A DNA stretch of 44,394 bases from Sphingobium indicum BiD32 (lineage in GTDB: Bacteria; Pseudomonadota; Alphaproteobacteria; Sphingomonadales; Sphingomonadaceae), in assembly GCF_000382885.1 (NCBI RefSeq), contig NZ_CAVK010000237.1:1-44394 (forward strand), in the 5' to 3' direction. The translations under genes were made by a program, and so were the position numbers. The notes under the pieces are model-generated. The model was not told the origin of the DNA. It worked only from the letters and a program-made list of their open reading frames with translations, and made no database searches. Below are positions 9,997-18,185 of this stretch, in pieces (position 1 is the first letter of the stretch; each line of letters begins with the position of its first letter).

Positions 9997-10545
9997 CTAG
10001 TTCCGCCCTTCCAGTTGCGCGACCATGGCGTCATTGCCCTGTCCCTGCGCCACCGCTTTGGCGGTGCGGCCTGACGCATCGGCCAAAGCCGGGTCGGCAC
10101 CAGCCTTGACCAGCATCGCCACCTGCGCGCTGCGACCGAACAGGGCGGCCATCATCAGAGCGGTCTGGCCAGCCATGTTGCGGGCGTTGACATCGCAACC
10201 AGCGGTCAGCAGCCGGGCTGCAATGGCGTCATTGCCCTTGAAGGCGACGCCCATTTGCGCGGTGTTGCCCTGTGATGCGTCAGGCTTGCAGGGGTCAGCG
10301 CCCGCCGCGATCAGCGCGTCGAGCGTCTCTGCCTGACCGTTATAGGCGGCCAGGATCAGCGGGGTAAAGCCGCGCGCATCGGTGGCGTTGATGTCGACGC
10401 CCGCCTTGACCAGCGGGGCGATCATGTCCGCGCGACCGAGGCGGGCTGCGTCGAAGAGGAGTTGCTGGCGGCGTTCGGGGGATGGGAGGGCGTCGGCTGT
10501 GGGGGACGCGGCGGCAAGCGTGGTGGCTAGGAGGAGGGAGAGCAT
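9997..10545 (-). CDS. ankyrin-repeat protein, AnkB-like, paired with catalase
   Basis: 182 residues. The start at 10545 gives a plausible signal peptide (MLSLLLATTLAAASPTADA), so it is probably periplasmic. Four to five ankyrin repeats follow, for example GFTPLILAAYNGQAETLDALIAAGADP and GQTALMMAALFGRSAQVAMLVKAGADP. It lies directly downstream of a periplasmic catalase gene on the same strand. In Pseudomonas, AnkB is encoded with KatB and is needed for full catalase activity. The same partnership is inferred here from gene order, cellular location and repeat type. A longer frame starting at 10644 would translate through a GC-rich repeat and was not used. Confidence 0.8.
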   Translation of the reverse strand: MLSLLLATTLAAASPTADALPSPERRQQLLFDAARLGRADMIAPLVKAGVDINATDARGFTPLILAAYNGQAETLDALIAAGADPCKPDASQGNTAQMGVAFKGNDAIAARLLTAGCDVNARNMAGQTALMMAALFGRSAQVAMLVKAGADPALADASGRTAKAVAQGQGNDAMVAQLEGRN

Positions 10546-10600
10546 GGGGTCATCCTTGATGATTTCTGGCGTGGCATCTTGCCGCCCGCCCCCACCCCAA

Positions 10601-10622
10601 CCCCTCCCCTGTAGGGGAAGGG
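10601..10622. repeat. short GC-rich palindrome upstream of the ankyrin gene
   Basis: CCCCTCCCCT followed by GT and AGGGGAAGGG forms a hairpin with 9 of 10 pairs matched. It sits in the 142 bp gap between the catalase stop and the ankyrin start, so it would lie in their shared mRNA. It shares its core with the hairpin at 9946-9970. Confidence 0.45.
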
Positions 10623-10687
10623 CTAGAATGGGTGCCCTGTTCAAGCGGAGCGCATGGAGCCTGAAAGTGCGGTGTTTGGCTAATGCC

Positions 10688-12355
10688 TCAGCGCACCGTC
10701 AACCGCTGTTGCGGGTAGGCGGCCTCATATTCCGATACCGCCTTGGTCACTTCGCCCATCGGCACATTGACCGCCCTGGCGATGCGCGTGCCATAGTCCT
10801 TGTCGGCCTGGTAGAAGTAGCTGACCATGATCGTGCGGGTGCGGTCGGAGGTCACCTGTCCCAGATCGCCCGCCAGATTGGCGATCAGGTCGGCCTTGTC
10901 CTTGGCCGACAGCGAACGGTAAAATAGGCCCGCCTGCGCAAAATTATTGGTCTTTTCGATCGGCTTGGCGTCGACCGTGGCGTTCACCGCATAGGTGGAT
11001 TGGCCAAATTCGGCGGCAGCCTGCTTCTGGACGGTTGCGGGGAAATAATTGACGTTGGAGGTTGATCCGGTCCCGTCCATCACCCCGTCCTGATAATTAT
11101 TCACCACCGGTGCCAGCGGCTTGTTGACCGGCAGCCCCATGACGTTCGCGCCGACGCGATAGCGCTGCGTGTCCGAATAGCTGAACAGGCGACCCTGCAA
11201 CATGCGGTCGGGCGACGCTTCGATGCCCGGCACCATATTAGCGGGTGCAAAGGCCGACTGTTCGGTGAATTCAAAGAAGTTGGCGGGCATCCTGTTCAGC
11301 GTCATTTCGCCGATCTTGCGGAAGGGGACGTCCAGCCATTCCTTGGTATCGTCGAACGGGTTATAATCGAGGCCGGCAAACTGGTCCGGCGACATGGTCT
11401 GGATCATCAGATCCCAGGTCGGGACATTGCCCTTGCCTACTTCGCGATAAAGATCATCTGTCATGAAGTTGAACTGCGCCGCGCCTGCGTCCCTGGCTGT
11501 CAGATTCTTGACGCCCTGACGGCTGATCCAGCGGAATTTGGCGAAGGTGACCTTGCCCTGCGCATTCACCAGCTTGAAGGCGTGGACGCCATTGCCGTCC
11601 ATCGTGCGGTAGGAGGATGGCGTACCCAGATTGGAATAAAGCTGGGTCAGCATGTTGGTCGATTCAGGCGTGTTGGAAAAGAAATCGAAGAAACGATTGG
11701 GGTCCTGCTTGTTGGTCACCGGCGAGGGCTTGAGGCTATGCACCATGTCGGGGAATTGCATCGCGTCGCGGATGAAAAAGACCGGCAGGTTGTTGCCGAC
11801 CAGATCCCAATTGCCCTGATCAGTGTAGAATTTGGTGGCGAAACCGCGCGGATCGCGCAGCCCTTCGGGACTGCCCGACGGGTGGATCACGCTGGAAAAG
11901 CGCACGAATATCGGGGTTTCCTTGCCCGACATGAAGAGCGAGGCGCGGGTCAGGTCGCTAATGTCGGCGGTGGCGCGGAATATGCCATGGGCGCCGGTGC
12001 CGCGCGCGTGGACGACACGTTCGGGGATGCGTTCGCGGTCGAAGCGTGACAGTTTTTCGATCAGCGTCGTGTCCTCCAGCAGGACCGGACCAAGATCGCC
12101 CGCCGTTTTGCTGTTGCGGTTCGCCCCGATCGGCGCGCCATTGTCGCGGGTCAGGTTGGGGACGGCAGCGGACACGGCTTCGGCGGGGACCGGCATGGTG
12201 TTGCCAGCATCGGCAGGCAGGGTCACGGTCGCCATGCGCCCGGCAACCTGTGTTTCCGTCTGGGCGAGCGCCTGCGCGCCGACAAGCGCGGACAGGCTGA
12301 CGGCAGCCAGGGTCAGGCCGCGCAGGGACGCGGCCGAAATCGGTGAATTCGGCAT
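10688..12355 (-). CDS. katB: periplasmic haem catalase, KatB-like
   Basis: Breaks hydrogen peroxide into water and oxygen. 555 residues with a signal peptide (residues 1-31, LVGAQALAQ near the cleavage site), so it should act in the periplasm. The distal-haem catalytic histidine is in RVVHARGTGAHG (His116). The asparagine region VGNNLPVFFIRDAMQFPDMVHS and the proximal haem-ligand tyrosine in RLFSYSDTQRYRVG are both present. The start at 12355 is chosen because AGAGGA lies about 9 nt upstream and gives the signal peptide; the frame is open to 12442. The small-subunit length without a C-terminal flavodoxin-like domain fits KatB rather than KatE. The 146 bp upstream region (12356-12501) showed no OxyR box that I could defend. 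It is followed by the ankyrin-repeat partner gene. Confidence 0.9.
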   Translation of the reverse strand: MPNSPISAASLRGLTLAAVSLSALVGAQALAQTETQVAGRMATVTLPADAGNTMPVPAEAVSAAVPNLTRDNGAPIGANRNSKTAGDLGPVLLEDTTLIEKLSRFDRERIPERVVHARGTGAHGIFRATADISDLTRASLFMSGKETPIFVRFSSVIHPSGSPEGLRDPRGFATKFYTDQGNWDLVGNNLPVFFIRDAMQFPDMVHSLKPSPVTNKQDPNRFFDFFSNTPESTNMLTQLYSNLGTPSSYRTMDGNGVHAFKLVNAQGKVTFAKFRWISRQGVKNLTARDAGAAQFNFMTDDLYREVGKGNVPTWDLMIQTMSPDQFAGLDYNPFDDTKEWLDVPFRKIGEMTLNRMPANFFEFTEQSAFAPANMVPGIEASPDRMLQGRLFSYSDTQRYRVGANVMGLPVNKPLAPVVNNYQDGVMDGTGSTSNVNYFPATVQKQAAAEFGQSTYAVNATVDAKPIEKTNNFAQAGLFYRSLSAKDKADLIANLAGDLGQVTSDRTRTIMVSYFYQADKDYGTRIARAVNVPMGEVTKAVSEYEAAYPQQRLTVR

Positions 12356-12501
12356 GATCAGGTTCCTCTGTTGTTTCATCGATCGTGGCGATCGAATACC
12401 CTTCGGACCGGGAAACGCTGGATGAACCCGGACGATCGCCAAGAGAAACGGCTAATCTTGCTTTCAGATAGTGGCGTTTTCGATGATTGCTCCAGAAACA
12501 G

Positions 12502-14910
12502 TCAATCGGGGCGCATGGCCTGCGCGACAAGCGCCTCCGCCTCGATCAGCAGCGCGTCGTCCGCCGCACTTTGCGCGACATGCTCACGGCCAATGAGGAT
12601 TAGGACGGGGACGGCCAGCGGACTGACCCGGTCGAGCGTCACATGCAGCATGGTCGTCGCAGCGCGATCTATCAGGTCGCCGAGCCGCCCCACATCGGTC
12701 ATCCGCGCCCGCGCGTCGGCCCAGGCGGCCTTGAGCAGCAGATGGTCGGGCTGATATTTACGCAGTACGTCATAAATGAGGTCGGTTGAAAAGGTCACCT
12801 GCCGTCCGGTCTTGCGCTTGCCGGGATGCTGGCGCTCGATCAGGCCGGATATGACGGCGACGTCGCGGAAGGCGCGCTTCAGCAGGCTCGACTGTTCGAC
12901 CCAGTCGATAAATTCATGGTCGAGAATGTCGGCGGAAAACAGGTTTTGGGGATCGGTGACGGGCTTCATGCCATAGATGGCGAGCGCATAGTCGTTGGCG
13001 ACGAAACCCAGCGGCATCAGCCCTTGGCTCTCCATCCGCCGGGTGAGCAACATGCCGAGCGACTGGTGCGCATTCCAGCCTTCAAAACTGTAGCAGAGCA
13101 GATAATGCCGCCCTTCATGGGGGAAGGTTTCGATGAGTAATTGTCCCGGTTGCGGCAGGACCGAGCGCAATTTCTGCATGTCGAGCCATTCGCGCACGTC
13201 GGGCGGGAAGCTGTGCCATTGATCGGGACTGGCCAGAAAGGTGCGGACCCGGTCGGCGAGGCGCGTGGACATGGCCATGCGGGTGCCCCCCCAACTGGGG
13301 ATGCGCGCCTGTTTCGACGTGGCACGGACGATCAGGTCGCTGGTGTCCATCTTCACCACTTCCAGCGCCATGCCGGAAAAGAAGAAGCTGTCACCGGGCG
13401 TGAGTTGTGCGGCAAATCCTTCCTCGACCGTGCCGAGCTTGCGGCCATTGGCAAAACGGACGGCAAGTGCGGGCTGATCGACGATGATGCCGGCGTTCAG
13501 GCGATGCTGCTGGATGAAGCGGGGGTGGGAAACGCGCCATGTGCCGTCGGGATCGCGGGTCAGCCGTTTGAACCGGTCATAGGCGCGCAGCGCGTAGCCG
13601 CCGCCTTCGATGAAGTGGAGAACGGAGGCGAAGGCTTGCGGGGTCAGCGCGCTATAGGGGGTGGCGGACTGGATTTCGGCGAGCATCGCCGCTTCGCGGA
13701 ACGGCCCGGCGCAGGCAAGACCCATGATGTGCTGGGCCAGCACGTCGAGGCTGCCCGCGCGAAAATCATCGGCATCGCGTTCGCCCGCTTCCACCGCGTC
13801 CAATGCGGCGCGGGCTTCGAGATATTCAAACCGGTTGCCGGGGATCAGGATCGCCTCGCTCGACTGATCGAGCCGGTGGTTGGCGCGGCCGATGCGCTGG
13901 AGCAGGCGGGAGGAGCCTTTGGGCGCCCCCATCTGGATGACGCAATCGACATTGCCCCAGTCGACGCCCAGGTCGAGCGACGCCGTGGCGACCAGTGCGC
14001 GCAGTCTGCCGTCGGCCATCGCCGATTCCACCTTGCGGCGCGCCTCGATCGACAGGCTGCCATGGTGGATGGCGATGGGCAGGTTCGCGTCATTGGCGGA
14101 CCATAATGACTGAAAGATGAGTTCGGCGAGGCCGCGCGTGTTGCAGAATACCAGCGTGGTCTGATGTGCGGCGATTTCGGCCATGACCTGATTGGCGGCA
14201 TATTTGCCCGAATGACCCGACCAGGGGACGCGGCCTTCGGGGATGAGGATAGTGACATTGGGTTCTGCGCCAACCTCTCCCAGCACCGCCGCCACCGTGT
14301 CGATATCGCCATCTGGCGCGAGCCAGCCGCGGTAGGCGTCGATGTCCGCAACGGTGGCGGACAAAGCGACGCGGCGCAGGCCGGGGTTGATCGCCTGAAG
14401 CCGCGCCATCGACAGGCTGAGCAGATCGCCGCGTTTCTGGGTGGCGAAGGCATGGACTTCGTCGACGATGACGGTTTGCAGATCGGCGAACATCAGCACT
14501 GCGTCGGGATAGCTGAGCAACAGCGAGAGCGATTCGGGGGTAGTTAGCAATATGTGGGGCGGCTTGACGCGCTGGCGGGCCTTGCGGTCGGATGGTGTGT
14601 CGCCGGTGCGGGTTTCGACGCGGATCGGCAGCGCCATTTCCTCGACCGGGGTCAGTAGATTGCGGCGGACATCGACCGCCAGCGCCTTGAGCGGCGAAAC
14701 GTAGAGGGTGTGGAGCCGGTCGGTCGGCCGATCGATCAGGTCGGTGAGCGTGGGAAGGAAGCCCGCCAGCGTCTTGCCCGCACCGGTCGGGGCCACGAGC
14801 AGCGCATGATCGCCCCGGCGCGCTGCGGCGAGCATCGCGCGCTGATGGGCGCGCGGGGTCCAGTCGCGCGCGGCGAACCATTGTTCCAGCACGGGGGGGA
14901 GAAGAACCAT
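12502..14910 (-). CDS. ligase-associated DEXH-box DNA helicase, Lhr-like
   Basis: 802 residues. Superfamily 2 helicase motifs are in order: APTGAGKTLAGFLP (Walker A), TLYVSPLKALAVD (Ia), TTPESLSLLLS (Ib), VDEVHAF (DEVH box), LSATVAD (III), then in the second RecA domain LVFCNTRG, VATASLDLGVDWG and QRIGRANHR. The long C-terminal region is characteristic of Lhr-type helicases. The family is known as ligase-associated because it usually sits beside a DNA ligase and a phosphoesterase. No such genes are present here, so the gene stands alone. It acts on DNA during repair. The start at 14910 matches typical N-termini (MVLLPPVLEQWF); an upstream start at 14958 is possible. Confidence 0.9.
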   Translation of the reverse strand: MVLLPPVLEQWFAARDWTPRAHQRAMLAAARRGDHALLVAPTGAGKTLAGFLPTLTDLIDRPTDRLHTLYVSPLKALAVDVRRNLLTPVEEMALPIRVETRTGDTPSDRKARQRVKPPHILLTTPESLSLLLSYPDAVLMFADLQTVIVDEVHAFATQKRGDLLSLSMARLQAINPGLRRVALSATVADIDAYRGWLAPDGDIDTVAAVLGEVGAEPNVTILIPEGRVPWSGHSGKYAANQVMAEIAAHQTTLVFCNTRGLAELIFQSLWSANDANLPIAIHHGSLSIEARRKVESAMADGRLRALVATASLDLGVDWGNVDCVIQMGAPKGSSRLLQRIGRANHRLDQSSEAILIPGNRFEYLEARAALDAVEAGERDADDFRAGSLDVLAQHIMGLACAGPFREAAMLAEIQSATPYSALTPQAFASVLHFIEGGGYALRAYDRFKRLTRDPDGTWRVSHPRFIQQHRLNAGIIVDQPALAVRFANGRKLGTVEEGFAAQLTPGDSFFFSGMALEVVKMDTSDLIVRATSKQARIPSWGGTRMAMSTRLADRVRTFLASPDQWHSFPPDVREWLDMQKLRSVLPQPGQLLIETFPHEGRHYLLCYSFEGWNAHQSLGMLLTRRMESQGLMPLGFVANDYALAIYGMKPVTDPQNLFSADILDHEFIDWVEQSSLLKRAFRDVAVISGLIERQHPGKRKTGRQVTFSTDLIYDVLRKYQPDHLLLKAAWADARARMTDVGRLGDLIDRAATTMLHVTLDRVSPLAVPVLILIGREHVAQSAADDALLIEAEALVAQAMRPD

Positions 14911-15097
14911 GAACGGGATGTAGGGAGGCGCCCGTCCGGTGTCACCGCCTTCGTCCACACCGCCGCATATACAGTAACTAAAATACCAACGCGCGAAATA
15001 TTCTTACGCCACCCTCTGGCCCTCCGGCCCGTCCCTGCGTTATCATCGCGCCATCAGGAGCGGCGCAGCAGACGCCGTATCGAGCAGGAGATAATCT

Positions 15098-16417
15098 ATG
15101 TCTGGCGAAAGTGAAGCCGACCTCACCGGTGTCGAATCCAACCGCCGCCGTCCCAAGCCGCCAATCATGGAGATTGACGGGCGCAAGCTGAAACCCGCGA
15201 CGCTGATGATGGGGCATGGCTATGATCCGACCCTGTCGGAGGGGTCTCTCAAACCCCCGATCTTTCTCACCTCCACCTTCGCGTTTGAAAGTGCGGCGGC
15301 GGGCAAGCGGCATTTTGAAGGGGTGACGGGCATAAGGCCCGGCGGATCGGAGGGCCTTGTCTATTCGCGCTTCAACGGTCCCAATCAGGAGATTGCCGAG
15401 GATCGGCTATCGGTATGGGAAGATGCCGAGGATGCATTGCTCTTTTCCAGCGGCATGTCGGCGATCGCGACGACTTTGCTGGCGATGGTGCAGCCGGGTG
15501 ACGTGATCGTCCACTCCGCGCCGCTCTATGCCGCGACCGAATCGCTGATCGGGCGGATATTGGGCAAGTTCGGGGTGCAGTGGCTCGATTTCCCGGCGGG
15601 CGCGACCGCAGACGAGATTGGCGCGGTGATCGAGAAGGCCAGGGGCTTTGGCCGCGTTGCGATGATCTATCTGGAAAGTCCGGCCAATCCGACCAATGTG
15701 CTGGTCGATATCGACGCAGTTGTCGCGCGGCGCAACTTCCTGTTTGCGGGCGAAAGCCATGTGCCGCCGGTCGCGATCGACAATACATTCCTGGGACCAT
15801 TATGGTTGAAGCCGCTGGCCCATGGCGCGGATCTGGTGATCTATAGCCTGACCAAATATGCGGGCGGGCATAGCGATCTGGTCGCTGGCGGGGTGCTGGG
15901 GTCCAATGCGCTGATCACCACCATCCGGCTGATGCGCAACACGATCGGGACCATATTGGACCCCCACAGCGCGTGGATGCTGTTGCGCAGCCTTGAGACG
16001 CTGGAGCTGCGGATGAGCCGGGCGGGCGAAAATGCGGCGAAGGTGTGCGGCTGGCTGAAGGATCAGCCGCAAGTGGAGAAGATCGTCTATCTGGGCTTTC
16101 CCGAAAGCGAGCGGCAGCGCGACATATATGCGCGCCATTGCAGCGGGGCGGGATCGACCTTCTCGCTTTACCTGAAAGGTGGCGAGGCGGAGGCCTTCGC
16201 CTTTCTCGATGCGCTCAAGATCGCCAAGCTGGCGGTAAGTTTGGGCGGAACGGAGACACTGGCAAGCCATCCCGCCGCGATGACCCATTTGTCGGTGCCT
16301 GCCGCGCGCAAGGCAGCGCTGGGGATTGGCGACAATATGGTGCGCATCTCGATCGGCTGCGAGGATGCCGACGATCTGATCGCCGATTTCGCGCAAGCCC
16401 TTCGGGCGATTGGCTGA
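15098..16417 (+). CDS. cystathionine gamma-synthase / methionine gamma-lyase family PLP enzyme
   Basis: 439 residues of the Cys/Met-metabolism PLP family, fold type I, cytoplasmic. Visible features are VYSRFNGPNQEIAEDRL, the SSGMSA phosphate-binding turn, ESPANPTN, the cofactor aspartate in AIDNTF, and the PLP lysine in SLTKYAGGHSDLVAGG (Lys253). The C-terminal SLGGTETLASHPAAMTH is a family hallmark. It is longer than usual at the N-terminus by about 30 charged residues. AGGAGATA precedes the ATG, a strong ribosome-binding site. Sequence alone does not separate synthase from gamma-lyase. It sits immediately upstream of a 2-hydroxyacid dehydrogenase, which favours a lyase making a 2-oxoacid (inference). 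Confidence 0.85.
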   Translation: MSGESEADLTGVESNRRRPKPPIMEIDGRKLKPATLMMGHGYDPTLSEGSLKPPIFLTSTFAFESAAAGKRHFEGVTGIRPGGSEGLVYSRFNGPNQEIAEDRLSVWEDAEDALLFSSGMSAIATTLLAMVQPGDVIVHSAPLYAATESLIGRILGKFGVQWLDFPAGATADEIGAVIEKARGFGRVAMIYLESPANPTNVLVDIDAVVARRNFLFAGESHVPPVAIDNTFLGPLWLKPLAHGADLVIYSLTKYAGGHSDLVAGGVLGSNALITTIRLMRNTIGTILDPHSAWMLLRSLETLELRMSRAGENAAKVCGWLKDQPQVEKIVYLGFPESERQRDIYARHCSGAGSTFSLYLKGGEAEAFAFLDALKIAKLAVSLGGTETLASHPAAMTHLSVPAARKAALGIGDNMVRISIGCEDADDLIADFAQALRAIG

Positions 16418-16418
16418 G

Positions 16419-17345
16419 ATGCGCCGCCCTGTGCTGTTGGTGGGCCAGCCTTTGCTGGACCCCTTGCTGACGCTGCTGGCCAGTGATCATGACGTCATCG
16501 CTTTGTGGGAGCATCCCGACGCCACGCACCTGGCGGGTGTCGATGCGGTCGTGTGGGCGGGCGAGTTCGTGCTGGAGCGGGCGCTGATCGACGCAATGCC
16601 GCGCCTGTCGCTGATCGCCTGCTTCACCGTGGGCTATGACGGGGTGGATCTGGCGCTGGCGCGGCAACGCGGCATCGCCGTGACCCATGCGGGCGACGCC
16701 AATGCACAGGATGTGGCCGACCATGCGATCGGGCTGATGATCGCCCATCGCCGCTGGATCGTTGGCGGCGACCGGCATTTGCGTGCCGGCAAGTGGACGA
16801 TCGACACCAAGACGCGCACCAGGTCGATGGGCGGGGCGCGACTGGGGATTATCGGCATGGGATCGATCGGCATCGCAGCGGCGGAGCGGGCGCAGGCGAT
16901 GCGGATGCAGATCGGCTGGTGGGGACCGCGCGACAAGCCCACCCTCCCCTGGCCGCGCGCCGACAGTCTGGATGCATTGGCGCGTCAGAGCAACATTGTG
17001 CTGGTCGCGGCGCGCGCGGACGAGAGCAACCGCAAGATGATTTCGGCGGCGATCATGGATATGCTGGGGCCGGACGGGCTGCTGGTCAATGTCGCGCGCG
17101 GGCAGCTGGTGGACGAAGAAGCGCTGATCGCAGCGCTGAAAAGCGGACGGCTGGGCGGCGCGGCGATCGACGTGTTCGACCCCGAACCGACCGATCCGGC
17201 GCGCTGGGCGGACGTCCCCAATGTCGTGCTGACCCCGCATACCGGCGGCGCGACGCATGAGGCGGTCGGGCGGATGGCGCAGATGCTGATCGCCAATCTG
17301 GCCGCCCATTTTGCAGGCCAGCCGCTCCCCTCCCCCGTTCGCTAG
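16419..17345 (+). CDS. D-2-hydroxyacid dehydrogenase family protein
   Basis: 308 residues. It is expected to reduce a 2-oxoacid to a D-2-hydroxyacid (or the reverse) with NAD(P)H. The Rossmann motif is GMGSIG at 146-151. The catalytic triad of the family is visible: Arg227 in VNVARGQLVDE, Glu256 in DVFDPEP and His274 in TPHTGG. The ATG at 16419 lies one base after the upstream stop, so translation is coupled to the PLP enzyme; a TTG nine bases earlier is an alternative. The substrate cannot be read from the sequence. Pairing with a Cys/Met PLP enzyme suggests that 2-oxobutyrate or a similar acid is passed on (inference). Confidence 0.85.
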   Translation: MRRPVLLVGQPLLDPLLTLLASDHDVIALWEHPDATHLAGVDAVVWAGEFVLERALIDAMPRLSLIACFTVGYDGVDLALARQRGIAVTHAGDANAQDVADHAIGLMIAHRRWIVGGDRHLRAGKWTIDTKTRTRSMGGARLGIIGMGSIGIAAAERAQAMRMQIGWWGPRDKPTLPWPRADSLDALARQSNIVLVAARADESNRKMISAAIMDMLGPDGLLVNVARGQLVDEEALIAALKSGRLGGAAIDVFDPEPTDPARWADVPNVVLTPHTGGATHEAVGRMAQMLIANLAAHFAGQPLPSPVR

Positions 17346-17351
17346 GCCGGA

Positions 17352-17408
17352 TCGATTTTGACATTCGAGCGCGGCGTCGCCTCAAACGGTATCGAATGTC
17401 AGAATCGA
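17352..17408. repeat. long inverted repeat between convergent genes
   Basis: Arms of 17 bp match at 16 positions: TCGATTTTGACATTCGA (17352-17368) and TCGAATGTCAGAATCGA (17392-17408), with a 23 nt spacer containing GCGCGGCGTCGC. It fills almost the whole 67 bp gap between the dehydrogenase stop and the HAD gene stop. It could be a bidirectional terminator or a repetitive extragenic palindrome. There is no T-run. Confidence 0.7.
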
Positions 17409-17412
17409 AGCA

Positions 17413-18087
17413 CTAGTTCCAGTCCACCCGCGTCCAGCCGCGCTGCGCCGCCAGTTTCGCGAGCTTCTTGTGCGGGTTGGAGGCGAAGGGGATGTCGGCA
17501 AATTCGAGCATAGGCGCGTCCGACACATGGTCGGAGTAAGCGCGGATATGCGCCTGGCTGCGGTCGATCGCCTCAGCCACCATCCACGCCTTGATCATCC
17601 GCAGCTTGCCGGTGTCGTAGCAATTTTCGCCCGCAATCTTGGCACGGACATAGCGCAGATCCTGGCTCAGATGATCGGTCGCGATCACCGCGTCGAAGCC
17701 CAGCCGCCGGGCGATCGGCTCGACATAGAGGCGGTAGGAGGCGGTCGCGAGGACGAGGCGATAGCCATCGGCCCGGTCCTGCGCGATCTGCGCCACCGCG
17801 CCCTGGCGCAAATTGGTCGCGATGACCTTGTCGGCATAGGTTTCGACATGCGGCATCAACCGCGCACGCTCGACATTGAAGCCGATCATCAGCGCCTGAT
17901 TCAGTTCCTTGAGGCGCTGGCGAGTGATCAGCTTGATCACATAGGCGAGCATCAGCAGCCCGACGCAGGGCAGCAGCGCCAACCGCCAGGGGGCCATGGC
18001 GCGCGCCATATGAATGAGAAAGCCGGTATAGGTGCCGCTGAACGTCACCGTGCGGTCCATGTCGTAAATTGCGAGCCGGTGCGTCAT
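17413..18087 (-). CDS. HAD-IB family phosphatase, PgpC/CicA-like
   Basis: 224 residues. HAD motif I is IYDMDRTVT (Asp9, Asp11), motif II is LATASY, and the later SDHVSDAPMLEFA carries the motif IV aspartates. The cap region includes a hydrophobic stretch at about residues 33-55 (WRLALLPCVGLLMLAYVI), which suggests membrane association. That layout resembles the HAD-IB subgroup containing PgpC-type phosphatidylglycerophosphate phosphatase and Caulobacter CicA, so a lipid phosphate substrate is possible (inference, not proven). It is divergent from an MCE lipid-transport operon across 98 bp. A phosphoserine-phosphatase-like role is an alternative. Confidence 0.8.
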   Translation of the reverse strand: MTHRLAIYDMDRTVTFSGTYTGFLIHMARAMAPWRLALLPCVGLLMLAYVIKLITRQRLKELNQALMIGFNVERARLMPHVETYADKVIATNLRQGAVAQIAQDRADGYRLVLATASYRLYVEPIARRLGFDAVIATDHLSQDLRYVRAKIAGENCYDTGKLRMIKAWMVAEAIDRSQAHIRAYSDHVSDAPMLEFADIPFASNPHKKLAKLAAQRGWTRVDWN

Positions 18088-18185
18088 GCCGTGTCCGAAA
18101 CTTTTGCCCTAGTGCTTCGTTCTGGCTTGCAGTTGGGCCGTTTCGGCTTGCCGTGCAACCGATATTGGACCAGTAATCCCATCGC

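Noticed and set aside
12356..12501. possible OxyR box upstream of the catalase
   Set aside because: An ATAG lies at about 12468, but the remaining half-sites do not fit the spacing or sequence of an OxyR site.
14911..15097. SAM riboswitch upstream of the Cys/Met PLP gene
   Set aside because: A small CGGCG/CGCCG hairpin is present, but none of the conserved SAM-II or SAM-V core elements could be found.
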